From: Podospora comata
Lineage: Eukaryota > Ascomycota > Sordariomycetes > Sordariales > Podosporaceae
Assembly: GCA_017354895.1 (NCBI GenBank)
Contig: CP071493.1
Span: forward strand, 7,130,001 to 7,194,000
DNA length: 64,000 nucleotides
Reading direction: 5' to 3'
Shown here: piece by piece, positions 32,106 through 42,252 of the stretch
How the letters are laid out: every line of letters starts with the position of its first letter
Numbering within the stretch: the stretch's first letter is position 1
The notes under the pieces: generated by a model
The model's database searches: none
Seen by the model: only the letters and a program-made list of their open reading frames with translations
What the model was told of the DNA's origin: nothing
Translations under genes and position numbers: made by a program

Positions 32106-35100
32106 ATGGCCGCCGTGCAGCTCGAGGCCGACGTGATCGGCGGCGAGTTGCGCCTGATCCGAGATGCTCTGAGAGACTATCTCGACGATAAGATCCTTCT
32201 GCACAACCGCAAAGTCAAAGGCCCGACAACGAAAGGCGGACGGGAGTTTATGGAAGACATCTTGGGCCGTCTCGACCGAGTGTCCACAGGTGTCGATAAG
32301 CAGCTCTCATCACACAACACGCCTCCGCCGGCCAGAGGCCCCGATACTCCGGTATCTTACAACTCACCAGCTTCCCATCCAGTTTTGCCACCGAACGGGC
32401 TACCAGATGATGGACCGCTGAGAAACCAGGAACAGGCATCCTCACGACAGCCTTCACAACCTCTCGCGCCATCACTATCGCAACCCCCTCCGCCTCACAC
32501 CAATGGCAGCGGCAGCCTCGCTCCTGTCCACCATGCGGGACATCCATCTGGAGCCTCACGGGTACTCGAACCTCCGGCTGTGTCGGTGGAAGTACCCTCT
32601 AAGCCGAATACACCACCGACCCATAACTCAGAGCCTGCATCACCATCACCTGCCTTGGCCAATCAGCATCCTCATCAGTCACAACAGCCACAGCCAGATT
32701 TCACCCCTCGGAGTCCATTGAGCCCTCAAAGTCAGACGGAGAGTAAGGATCAAGGTCAGACTGAGACACAGTCGCGAGGCAAAGCTCAGGCCAGCAAGAG
32801 TCAGACGCCACAGGACCGAGGCATCACGTTGTCAAACGGAGCCGTCTATCATGAACCCATCGTACAGCCACACGAGGCCTCACCCCTCTTTGACTGCATG
32901 TACCAGGATGTCAACAACTTGAACGAGGAGCTCTTCGAACAGTACTCAAATCACCCCGACGTCAAGGACAGGGGGTATTTCAAGCTCCAGGTCAGGGAGT
33001 TACCTCCGCTCCAGGTACGAACGGTTGAGCGCCCAAGCAAAGACCACGCAACCTCGTTCCGCTATCTGGCCGACAAGCAGGGACTAGTCAAGGTCGACAC
33101 GGGCAAGAAGAAACGGTTCACGCCTCCGCATCTTCCATTTCCTGTTTCGGCAAAGACGCAGTGGACTTTACAGGAACAACAGGAGCTCTGGAACACCTCG
33201 GCGGCGAACCCTCCCAAGGGCACACGGGGTTACATCATTGGCAACCCGCTGTTCGATGACATCGAGCTCCATCCTGGCAACAGGCTCAAATCGAGAGGCC
33301 GGACCATTCTCGAAGGCATCAACACACAATATGTGTACTTCAATTTGGAAGGACTAACTATCACCACTATGCATCGAGAAGATGCCCATGTGAGGTCGGA
33401 GAATCTCCTCCGGTCAGGCCAGCACAAGTTCTGGTGCTTTGTCAAGCCGGCCTTCTCAGACAGGTTGGAGGAGAGGATGGCGGCCGCGTATCCCGAGATG
33501 CGCCGATGCTCGCAGGCCGTCCGTCATCTCAGTCGCCACATCCCACCAGCCAAACTGGATGAATGGGGCATCGAGTACACTCTCGATTACTGCATCCCCG
33601 GCCAAGCGGTGGTCACAGAACCTGGGACGTACCATCAGGTACTGAACCTGGGTCCGAACTATGCTCTGGCGGTCAATGTTGAGTACATGTCATCCCCCGA
33701 GGACCCTCCGAACTACCGTTTCTGCGACAGGAACTGCCCCGATCCGTTTGCTATGAAGGCTACCGACTTTGGCATATACGGTGATCCTAATTGCCTGGCG
33801 GCGCAGGAGGAACAAGCCAGGCTCTCTGGAGAGAGGCCAGACCAAGAGGAACAGGCCAGGATGGCAGCACGGTCGTCCATGTTTCAGTCTGCCCCAGAGC
33901 AGCCGTCACCACCATCTCAATCACCCCTAGCTGCACCCCAACTGACGCAATCTGTCACCCCGCCGCCAGAGCATAGCTCCTCTGCCGTCTGTGAGCCATC
34001 TCAATCCGGCTTGGTGCGGCCGGAAGCACTTGTACAACGCCGCGAGCCGTCAAGCCAGGCGTTGGCGGAGCTCAAGGTGCATACGTTTCAAGGTTTCCAG
34101 CCTCCGCGAGAGAGCAGTCTCGGTTCGGTCCTTCGGTTACCGTCAGAGGCGGGGATGGTGACTCCGTCTCAAACGGTTAAGCAACCTGACCCATCGCCAC
34201 AGCCCCCAGCGGCCCCGCCGCCGGTAACCGTTGAACCTGCCGCAAGGACATCGGAGCCACGTCGATCACAACCTCCATCCGAACCAGCTCCTGGGTGGGA
34301 TAATGCCGTGTTCCGCGCAGAACAACAAGACCTAGCACCTCGCTCACAGCTCCTGCGCCATCCAAACATTTTCCTAGACGCCTCTGGACAACCCTTCCAG
34401 ACCACCCATCAGGCTGCCCCTTTCTCACATCATCATAACCTCCCCTTGCTCCCTCCACCGCGACAAGCAAGCTCAGAGCCGCTTCGGAAAACCGCAAGGC
34501 TTGTTCATAACAGAAGACCTGCACCGACGGAACCGCTTTCCCCTCGCTCGGCAAAGAGACAGCGCGTGATGGAGTACTTGCGTTTTGAGGATCCCTTCGG
34601 GGTAGATCCGGAGCCAGAGATGCCTCCGAGCTACTTCGCTCATGCCAGTTCAAGTCTTGCAACGCTACTTCGCTCATGTCAAGATGACGTGTACAACAAC
34701 ATTCAGCCGCAGCAGGTGTCTGGAAGACCTGGCTTTGACCGGCTGGCGCGGCTCATCAGTGACTGGAGACGTTGTGTGCGAGAACAGAACCCGACGCCGT
34801 CGGGCTTAGACCTTGTCACCAACCTCGACCGCGTTGCCGGGAAGGAGCCTGAGCTGAACACGTTTCTTGGTCGGTTCTGCAAAATGAAGCTCGCAGAATG
34901 GCTCGATGCCAAAGCTGAAGAGCAGGAACGAGCTAGGCCGGCCTTCCAGCCGGCACAGCAAGATGCTACTGATCTCTTGCTCCAGGAGCTTGGCTGGGCC
35001 GAAGCTGAGAGGCACACGCTGAACGACTACATCCGAGAGGGCAAGTGCTGGAAGACAATCTGCGGAGCCTACGGCGGCCTTCTCTGCGTCATTCCACCCG

Positions 35101-35876
35101 ATCCAGCCTTTCAGCAGCTGGCTCTCTTTCAGGACCAGGTGCTGATGTTTCACCATCAGCTCAACGACCCGTTCCTTCGCGCCATGTGCGCCGTGGGCAA
35201 GACCCTACAAGGCTGCATCTGGGAGAGCCGCGAACTGCCCGCCTTTGTTTTCGAGTCTGAAGACACCATTGCCCTCTCGACCGAGGAGCTGGGGCCGATG
35301 CTCAAGCAGTACAAATACATCACGGCCAACGTCTTCAACCCTCATGCGCCATACGAATGGCCAAAGCCAGTGGGCTGGAAGGCGTCCTGGCAGTGGCCGG
35401 CGGACCCGACAGCTGTGCTCCATGAGAAGTGGTGCAACGTCTGTAAGAAGAAGAAGTCATGTCGTTGTCACGCCAGGTTTGTACCAGCCATCCCACGGGT
35501 GTCGATTGACGGGAGCAAGGGCAGCGGGGTGCGTGTTATGGGAATGTTTAGAGCTAATGACATCATTGGCGAGATGCTGGGCGAGCTGGTGCCTCCCGGA
35601 GCGATCCCTAATCGGGAGTGGACGATGGAGTTTCGGCGTCCGGATCTTGACGATGTTGTCGTGGCTGAGCTCTACTCCAAGGAGCAGGGCAACTGGGCGC
35701 GGGTTGTGAGGCATTCCGCCCATCCTTCCTGCGAGATTTCCATCAGGAAGATGGAAGGCAAGTGGAGAATGCTGATTGTTGCCAGCAGGCAGCTGTTTGA
35801 CGGTGAAGAGATAACTGTCAAGTACGGTCGTGGGTATCACAGGAACCAGGCCTATGGCATTGTTGAAGGGTTCTGA
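32106..35876 (+). CDS. JmjC-domain and SET-domain fusion protein
   Basis: A single intronless frame gives 1256 aa from the ATG at 32106 (gacaATGg). In-frame ATGs at 32070 and 31974 would lengthen it. Residues 1-65 are helical and 66-250 are Pro/Ser/Gln-rich. A JmjC core lies at about 375-535. Its iron-ligand triad is visible as H423-x-E425 (MHREDAHVRSENLL) and H510 (PGTYHQVLNLG). The expected 2-oxoglutarate contacts are also there: Tyr in TQYVYF, Asn in SENLL and Lys in GQHKFWCF. This is the KDM4-like HxE...H form. A disordered Pro/Gln-rich linker (about 540-840) and a helical region follow. A cysteine cluster is at C1110, C1113, C1119 and C1121, then a SET domain at about 1135-1245: GSGVRVMGMF, RHSAHPSCE at 1202-1210 and GEEITVKYG at 1233-1241. 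The canonical NHS Asn is Arg1202. It is probably a nuclear chromatin regulator; demethylase chemistry looks possible, methyltransferase activity is doubtful. Confidence 0.85.
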   Translation: MAAVQLEADVIGGELRLIRDALRDYLDDKILLHNRKVKGPTTKGGREFMEDILGRLDRVSTGVDKQLSSHNTPPPARGPDTPVSYNSPASHPVLPPNGLPDDGPLRNQEQASSRQPSQPLAPSLSQPPPPHTNGSGSLAPVHHAGHPSGASRVLEPPAVSVEVPSKPNTPPTHNSEPASPSPALANQHPHQSQQPQPDFTPRSPLSPQSQTESKDQGQTETQSRGKAQASKSQTPQDRGITLSNGAVYHEPIVQPHEASPLFDCMYQDVNNLNEELFEQYSNHPDVKDRGYFKLQVRELPPLQVRTVERPSKDHATSFRYLADKQGLVKVDTGKKKRFTPPHLPFPVSAKTQWTLQEQQELWNTSAANPPKGTRGYIIGNPLFDDIELHPGNRLKSRGRTILEGINTQYVYFNLEGLTITTMHREDAHVRSENLLRSGQHKFWCFVKPAFSDRLEERMAAAYPEMRRCSQAVRHLSRHIPPAKLDEWGIEYTLDYCIPGQAVVTEPGTYHQVLNLGPNYALAVNVEYMSSPEDPPNYRFCDRNCPDPFAMKATDFGIYGDPNCLAAQEEQARLSGERPDQEEQARMAARSSMFQSAPEQPSPPSQSPLAAPQLTQSVTPPPEHSSSAVCEPSQSGLVRPEALVQRREPSSQALAELKVHTFQGFQPPRESSLGSVLRLPSEAGMVTPSQTVKQPDPSPQPPAAPPPVTVEPAARTSEPRRSQPPSEPAPGWDNAVFRAEQQDLAPRSQLLRHPNIFLDASGQPFQTTHQAAPFSHHHNLPLLPPPRQASSEPLRKTARLVHNRRPAPTEPLSPRSAKRQRVMEYLRFEDPFGVDPEPEMPPSYFAHASSSLATLLRSCQDDVYNNIQPQQVSGRPGFDRLARLISDWRRCVREQNPTPSGLDLVTNLDRVAGKEPELNTFLGRFCKMKLAEWLDAKAEEQERARPAFQPAQQDATDLLLQELGWAEAERHTLNDYIREGKCWKTICGAYGGLLCVIPPDPAFQQLALFQDQVLMFHHQLNDPFLRAMCAVGKTLQGCIWESRELPAFVFESEDTIALSTEELGPMLKQYKYITANVFNPHAPYEWPKPVGWKASWQWPADPTAVLHEKWCNVCKKKKSCRCHARFVPAIPRVSIDGSKGSGVRVMGMFRANDIIGEMLGELVPPGAIPNREWTMEFRRPDLDDVVVAELYSKEQGNWARVVRHSAHPSCEISIRKMEGKWRMLIVASRQLFDGEEITVKYGRGYHRNQAYGIVEGF

Positions 35877-36624
35877 GCGCGGTTTTTTAACATTTGTCAG
35901 GGACATGTTATGGTCAACAACATCGAAGGCGTGAGTGTATAAAAGGTCTAGGATTGGGAACAAGGGCGGTGGTGGAAGCGGAGTAGCGGTGTCGTTTGTG
36001 TGGCTTTTCTTTCCGTGTTGGTATCCTTCGCGCATAATACTTTCAGGAGGTCGTTTTTATCTGCAAGAAAGGGAAGGAATGGGATTGGTGGATGGGTTTT
36101 CTGCCAGAAGGGTTGTAGGCGGGCAATTGCTTTGCTACACTGTATTTGTTTCTGCTTGCTTGTCGTTCACCGGCACATACACGACTTTGCATTGTCTTCT
36201 CGTTGCTTTTTGTTACAGTTGCTGCTGCTCTGTCATGGCTACGTAACGTAAAAAGACAGGTGATGTTTTGGGGGGTTATTTATGGGTTTCATTACGGGTC
36301 AAATGTAGGTAGTTATGGGTTAGGTTCGGAAGCGCTAGGTAACGAGGTATTATGTTAGTATCCAGCGCTTGTCTTTCTGTTTGTTCTCAGGAGGAGGAAG
36401 GCAGTGAACATAATTTTGGAACTCCGTGTCTAGACTTGCATCACCACACGCAACCATCAAGGGACTCGCTCTATTTTGTCCACAAGTTTCTTCCCCCAAG
36501 CCACCAGGCAAACCTCACGCAAGCCGCCAAGCCACCAAGCCACTCGGTCCATCCACCAGTCCTTCTCACCGCACAACGACCGGACCACTTCCGACGGAGA
36601 GAGCCGTTCGGATTGTGAGCTATC

Positions 36625-36659
36625 ACATACATACATACATACATACATACATACATACA
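36625..36659. repeat. CATA microsatellite
   Basis: About nine uninterrupted CATA units. Confidence 0.95.
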
Positions 36660-36837
36660 ATGCAGCCCATCGAGATTTTGGGAGGTGCGAGGGGGACACA
36701 CCAATTGTCTCCGGGCCAGGAGATGTAGCAAGAGGCATCATGTTTCAGCGGGGACCTTGTCATGACGGTAGGTGTGATTTACTACGTATTAGGGGTCAAT
36801 CGGTTTTGTGGAGGAGGAAGAAAAGTTCCATTGCGAG

Positions 36838-36945
36838 GGGGGGAAAAAAAGGAAAGAAAAAAAAGAGAGAAAAAAAGGAAGGAAAAAAAGAGAAAGAAGA
36901 AAAGAAGAAAAAGAATAAAACAAAAAAGAAAGAAAGAAACGCTTA
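36838..36945. repeat. Purine-only tract
   Basis: About 108 bp of A and G with almost no pyrimidine (GGGGGAAAAAAAGGAAAG type, later AAAGAAGAAAAG). Confidence 0.85.
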
Positions 36946-37288
36946 AACTACCTAACCTAGTGTGTCATTTTGCCATTGCCTTCTTGTCCCTAGAAGAATT
37001 TGCCCCTGTTGTTTTACCTGATTGCGATTCCGGTGACCCCCCGCTTGAGAAAAGGAAACACCATTTATTTTTATTTTTAATTTTGGTTAAACCGAACAGA
37101 AAGGAAGTTAAAGAAGAGAGGGGGAATAAAGAGATGTCGAGCATGAGGGGGGTGGGGTTGTGTGCATGTTGGGGGATATATTTTTGTCTGGTTGCTGATA
37201 TGTGCTTTGTGCGGAGAGGTTCGGGCATCGGAAGACTATGTATGGCAAGGTGTCTCATCAAGACTGACTTTGGACGTGCGTGGGCTCT

Positions 37289-38592
37289 CTACATGGTCTG
37301 CTCGCAACGGTGTCAGAGGATAAGCAAAGGTGGGTGTGATCGAGAAAGTAAGCCTACCTGAGAATGCTGAACCTGCTGCTGCTGTTGAGCAGCCTGGAGC
37401 ATCCCGGCATAAGCCATCTGAAATTGCTGCTGCTGGTATACCCATTGCGCATGAGCCTGTGCCTGGGCTTGAGCCTGGGCAGCTTCGTTCGATGCCGGTT
37501 GTTGTGCCTGAGGACCATAGTAGGCCGGCATCTGCGGGAATCCCCAGTATGGCATACCGGCTACCATACCTGGCTGGACGGGCTGGAAGTACGGCTGAGG
37601 AATGGATGGGACGGCGTAGAGATGCGGTTGAGACCAGGCTGCTTGTTGTAGTTGAAAAGCTGCTTGGGCCTCTAGAGAGATAGGGCTTTGTTGCTGTTGT
37701 TGTTGTTGCTGCTGCTGCGGGTGTGACCAGGGTTGTAGATGACCTTGAAGTGCTTGTTGGGAATAATACCCCGAATGGGCTGGTTGAGGTTGTGCCGCAT
37801 GGGCTACTTGAGGCTGCCCATGATACAGAGCAACTTGAGCCTGGTGCCCCCAGGTTGCTGTCATCGAGGTGACTGGTTGTTGTTGGGGGTTCAGTTGCGC
37901 CTGAAGGTGCTGGTGTTGGGGGTGTTGCTGCGGTTGGGGCTGTCCCATCCAGTTGACTACCCCATACGGCCCCGGCTGCATCATGGCCCCGGCATTGCGA
38001 GGAACTGCTGCGGCTTGGTACCCCCAAGCTGCTGACTCCAACGTGTAGTTACGTGCCGGGGCCGGCACACCAGGGGGTTTATTGAGAGCCAGCGCATCTT
38101 CGTGGGTAACGATCAAGACCCGATCACGGTCGAACGGCTTGACTATCTGCACAGCTCCTGTGCCACCAGTTCTGTATCCAGGGTCATCGACCTTGATGAG
38201 ACGACCCCTGTAGTGAGTAATTGCCAGCAATCCTGCCCGAAACTGGTCAGCATGCGTTCTCTTTCTCGGTTCAACAGGAGAGGCCTTACTCTTGCAATTC
38301 TCGAAGTGGCTAAAGCCGATAATCCGCACCCAGCCCTTGTTCTTCTGTTCGCCCTGGATGCCAACAAAGACGTCTGACTTCTTATGAAGTAGAGAAAACA
38401 CAAAGTTACGAAATTCTCGAGCGTCGGTTTGGTCAGGCAGCTTTCAAAGGTCAGTTAGGATTCGCATCGAAAGGGTGGCCAAGAAGAAAGAAGACTTGCA
38501 TTAGAAACGAGAATGTAGAAAGGTCCACCAGCTGGGTCACCGGCTCGAACCCATACCGGAGGGGGATCAGATGGAGGAAAAGAGATTGCCAT
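37289..38592 (-). CDS. Gln-rich protein with RRM-like N-terminus
   Basis: Three minus-strand exons: 38592-38500, 38440-37358 and 37297-37289; 394 aa. The first intron (38441-38499) begins GCAAGT, not GT. It has a perfect branch (CTAACTGACC) and ends GAAAG. It joins PFYILVSN to LPDQTDAREFRNFVFSLLHK, making an RNP2-like ILVSNLP strand and an RRM-like N-terminal domain (about 25-130). No GT donor gives a continuous frame. Residues 150-390 are Gln/Ala/Pro/Tyr-rich, with a run of ten Gln near 255 and many QQ, AQAQ and PQ pairs, like a prion-like or condensate-forming domain. The last intron (37298-37357, GTAGGC...GAGCAG) leaves a terminal exon of three codons, T-M-stop. Without it the frame runs to 37313 with an unlike tail. 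A TATA box precedes the gene. Function unknown; RNA binding is inferred. Confidence 0.7.
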
Positions 38593-38713
38593 TGCGGGAC
38601 CAAAACAGGCAGATATCACCAGCAAAAAAGTGCGAACAAAGACGACAGCGAGAGAGAAGATGGAGGAGACGGGTCCTGGGCAGTCGGCCCCTCCCCCAAC
38701 TTTTAGTACTTGA

Positions 38714-38721
38714 CTTTTATA
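38714..38721 (-). promoter_or_regulatory. TATA box of the Q-rich gene
   Basis: Minus-strand TATAAAAG lies 122 bp upstream of the ATG at 38592. It supports that start over a longer upstream reading. Confidence 0.6.
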
Positions 38722-40021
38722 CAGGGTGGTCCCTAGGGCAAACTGAGACAAACTGTAGTGCGCAGCAAGCCACAGCTCTGGAGCAGTCGGACTCGATTCC
38801 CCAAAATGACTTTCTTTTTTCTGTGACTTGCTCGCATGGGGGTAGGGGGGGGTGTGTGGTCTTTGATATGGACCGTGCTTCTCGAGATAGAGGATGGGGG
38901 GGCGCCCAAGTGATCCCCCAATTGGATCTTCCCCAACAACCTTTTCTTCTCTGGCTGATCTGGCGGATCGACGCTTCCTCTACTAGAAACGACTAGCCTG
39001 GCAATGTCGAGCTAGACTTCTAATGATGGGGTCCAAACTCGGCACGACTCTCAAAAAAGCAAACAAAGTGTGTCAAGCCTCTCCCACCAGAGCCTGCCGG
39101 TTTCTCTCCCCCAAGTCTGCTCCTGTTCCAACGAGAGAACGAGAGAGGCAAGCAACCCTGGAACCACCCAACTCCTCGCAGCCGTGTTCGATGTGGGTGA
39201 TCGAAGTGGCTGGCTACAGAATCCAATCAAGGTCGAGTCCTTGCTGCAGTTCTAGCCAAGCAGAGACACCAGCAGCCAACGGAATGACAAAGCTTCTGTC
39301 CAAGGAAGCGGGGTATTCCCAAACCGGGCACGGCCAGAGGCGGCTGACCAGTCTTGATTCAAGGTTTGCTTCTTCTCCCTGGGCTGAGCTGAGTAGACCC
39401 CGCGCTGGTTTGCAGCATGTATTGTCGAGCAACATGTATTGTCGAATTTCTTTTGTATTCCAAGCGCGCAAGAACCGGTGGTTGGGACGGAGAGTAAGAT
39501 CCGAGTTTGGGTAGCGAACTTGCCTGTGCTGCATCCGTGGGCCACTGGCGGTCAGTAGAAGGGGGCCCAGGCTGCGTGATAGGGTTCCAATATCTAATCT
39601 CATCGTGCAGATGGGACGCTGGATCGTCGACGGACAGGAAGAGGATCAGTCCCCGCAAATGCCAAACTCGGTGACACTTGCATATGGATGTCAGTGAGCC
39701 GTCGAAGCTTTTTTTTTTTCTGACTCTGGCTCAACAATCTATCCAACCGCGGGTGAAGCTTCCGATCCCTTGCTGGCTGTCGACATGCTAGGGCAGCCTA
39801 AAAGAACACAAGATGCGATTGCCTTGCTTGTTTGAGTATGCCAGGATGACCAGTCACATTCTCCTTCCACAGTGCATGATGGCTATTGTTTTGCTGCATG
39901 CTTTCCAGCTGCCGGGCTTGCTATCAGTGTTTGCAGGCAGCAGCGGGAGATGTCTGAGGTCTCGCTGAGTTGGCGTCGAGGTCCTTCGCATTTGCCCTTG
40001 CTTCGTATCTCTTTTCTGACA

Positions 40022-40060
40022 TTTTTTTTTGTTTTTTTTTTTTTTTTGTTTTTTTTGTTT
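40022..40060. repeat. Poly-T tract
   Basis: About 39 bp of T with three G interruptions. Confidence 0.9.
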
Positions 40061-40386
40061 GAATGTTGTCTTGGTACAGAAACTAAGACAAAAAAGGGGG
40101 CGTGTTGTACAAAGCCCAAAGCTGACAGATGACATTGCACAACAGGTGGAAGATCTCACGTGGGAAGTTTTCTGAAGTTCCGAGGTGGATTTCCAAGAGG
40201 AATGAATATCAGTATCAGGGTTAGGGTCTGGCACTGCTGCCCCGCGCTAACACCTTTTGGGGTTTAATGTCAACAGATTGCCGGCCGCGCGCTTTCGAGA
40301 GCGCGTCGCGCACCTTCATGGCCAGTGCAACTCTCGAACAGAAGACAACCACCAACCCTTTTGCAAAACACGACGGGACAAATTCG

Positions 40387-40431
40387 TTTTTTTTTTATTT
40401 TATTTTTTTTTGTTTTTTTTTTGTTTTTTTT
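40387..40431. repeat. Poly-T tract just upstream of Sos7
   Basis: About 45 bp of T with a few A and G, ending 43 bp before the Sos7 ATG. It lies in the presumed leader or core promoter, where poly(dT) can exclude nucleosomes. Confidence 0.85.
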
Positions 40432-40474
40432 ACCAGAGATATTAGAATTTTAACAATTACTCAAGGCCGCAAAA

Positions 40475-41407
40475 ATGGGCCGCGCCAAATCCCCAACCAA
40501 AGCGTCACCTCAATCGCTCACCCACCGCGCCAACCACGCCCTCACCCAGCTCCAATCCCTCGTTCCCTCGGCCTCCTCAGCCTCGGACGAAGAATCCCCC
40601 ATAACCATCATCCGCCTCTCCGCCCCGATAATCTCGTCCGCTTCTTCGTCCGAGACCCCGTCAGCAGCCCGCACCTCCGACATCTCCAACACCTCCCTCC
40701 CCCCCTCGGGCCCAACCCCCTCCTCCCTCGAAGCCGACCTCCTCCACTACAAAGAACTCTTCTCCAAACTCCGCTTCTCCTACGTCGAGCAGGTCACCAA
40801 AGAAAAGTTCATCCGCGCCATCGTCGGCGACCCGCCCTTGATCGTCACGCCCCAGGAAAACGCCGAGCTGGAAGACAGCAACAAGGTTGCCAAGGCGGAG
40901 CTGAAGGCTCTCAAGAATGAGGTGGCGGACATGGTCAAGGATCTGGAGGCGAGGGGGCGGGAGCTGGCAAAACGTTACGAGAGGGTCAAGACGGAGACTG
41001 TTCGGCTAGGGGAGCTGCCGGGACGAGTGGAGGGGCTGGAAAGGGAGATTGCGAGGTTGAAGGAGGAGCAGCAGGTTGGGGAGGGATCGAGGGCAGAGCT
41101 GAATTTGCCGCTGGCGAAGACGCTGCAGCTTGTGGGCGAGAAAAAGAGGCAGATGCAGGAGTTGGATAGGCAGTTGGAGCAGCTGAGGAATCAGGCTCCA
41201 CGGAAGAGGAAGGAGGTGGAGCGGTTGCAAGGAGAGGTGGCCGGGCTGGAGCAGAAGAGGGGGAATGCGATGGCGGCGGCGAAAGAAGCGAAGAGAAGGA
41301 GGGAGGATAAGGGGGCCAGGAACGGGGTTGATGAGCTGGAGGCAAGGGGACGGTGGTATAGGGGGAGCGAGGCTGTTTTGAGGGGGTTGCTGGGGATTCA
41401 GGGGTGA
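40475..41407 (+). CDS. SOS7: Kinetochore protein Sos7
   Basis: 310 aa, intronless. Sos7 is a coiled-coil kinetochore protein that in fission yeast links the KNL1 protein Spc7 to the outer kinetochore. Residues 1-85 are Ser/Pro-rich and disordered. The family signature follows: HYKELFSKLRFSYVEQVTKE, KFIRAIVGDPPLIV, then TPQENAELE. The rest is a long coiled coil, with heptad-like stretches at about 125-185 (AELKALKNEVADMVKDLEA) and 215-280 (KKRQMQELDRQLEQLRNQ, EVERLQGEVAGLEQKRGNA). It ends GSEAVLRGLLGIQG. Start ATG context aaaaATGg. A plus-strand frame from 40267 overlaps it in another phase and is a shadow. The call relies on the KLRFSYVEQVTKEKFIRAIV signature, which I know from Sos7 families. 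Confidence 0.8.
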   Translation: MGRAKSPTKASPQSLTHRANHALTQLQSLVPSASSASDEESPITIIRLSAPIISSASSSETPSAARTSDISNTSLPPSGPTPSSLEADLLHYKELFSKLRFSYVEQVTKEKFIRAIVGDPPLIVTPQENAELEDSNKVAKAELKALKNEVADMVKDLEARGRELAKRYERVKTETVRLGELPGRVEGLEREIARLKEEQQVGEGSRAELNLPLAKTLQLVGEKKRQMQELDRQLEQLRNQAPRKRKEVERLQGEVAGLEQKRGNAMAAAKEAKRRREDKGARNGVDELEARGRWYRGSEAVLRGLLGIQG

Positions 41408-42252
41408 GTCGCGACAGAAGAAGGCGATGGCTTGGAGTCTTGGGAGTTTCGGAATCGGGATACGGGTTAGATACCAGGTTGGGATTTTTGTCGTGGGCGC
41501 TAATGGTATATATATATCTGGCAAAAGCAGTCGTCTTGAGCATTCCACTCTGGGATATTGTAGAAAAACCATCAGCAATTGTGTATTTTTCCCGGTCTTG
41601 AGCCTCAGGTCGTTTGTAGTAAATATTGCAGAGCTGTTCGCAAGAACTGGATGGGCAGGTATGTTTGAGAACTGCAGGCTTCAAGACCCAGGCGAACGTT
41701 GAATCTAAAGACAAAGCTCGCGGCTAAAGTCTAGGCATCATTCAGCGCTGGTGTGCTCTCTCGACGTCTCCTACCAGTTTCGAGAGAGGCATCCGGATAA
41801 AGTGAGCGGTTTGAGAGGGACATCGTCACCACAAAATAGTTGACACACAGGTAGGTTGCTGAACCATGCCTTTCAGGTTGAAGGATAATCACTAGGCTAT
41901 TAAAGATAGTTGATATGCCTTTGAATAAAGATATTTAGAACGCCTGATAATATATCTACCTTTTTGAGGCATGGTTCATCTTTTTATAATAAATATGGAT
42001 TAACTTCACTTTTCTGCTCCACTTATTTTGTTATTTTGTGGTGAGAGTGAGGGGGCTATGAGCACCTCAGAGGCCGGTTCCCTCCAATCAGTCAATCCAC
42101 TTTTTCCATGTGGTCACACTCAAGACATCAACGTCCAAGTCTCCTTTGAAGTTGTTTCAACTTGCCAACATCTTCATTTTACTTTGAATTCACCTTCCCG
42201 ACATAATTCTGACCTTGGCAAGACCATTGCTGTTCAAGTTAAAAGACCAAAA
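41408..42252. other. Intergenic stretch with a small inverted repeat
   Basis: 845 bp between Sos7 and the mutarotase gene. An 11-bp inverted pair, GAACCATGCCT and AGGCATGGTTC, frames an AT-rich 118-bp segment at 41861-41978. Otherwise nothing is recognised. Confidence 0.5.

Larger units (their letters stand above)
35877..37288. other. Convergent 3' region with simple repeats
   Basis: 1.4 kb between the JmjC-SET gene and the Q-rich gene, both ending here. It contains a CATA microsatellite (36625-36659) and an A/G tract (36838-36945). The Lys-rich and Cys/Phe-rich ORFs are low-complexity shadows. No gene is accepted. Confidence 0.6.
38593..40474. other. Long divergent intergenic region
   Basis: 1.9 kb between the starts of the Q-rich gene (-) and Sos7 (+). 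It holds a TATA box near the left end and T-rich tracts at 39709-39719, 40022-40060 and 40387-40431. ORFs such as 39023-39514 (+) and 39214-39603 (-) overlap each other and have no motif. I see no RNA gene. Confidence 0.5.

Noticed and set aside
40267-40920. 217-aa plus-strand ORF overlapping Sos7 in another frame
   Set aside because: Its sequence is a Pro/Arg/His-rich shadow of the Sos7 frame and includes the poly-T tract.
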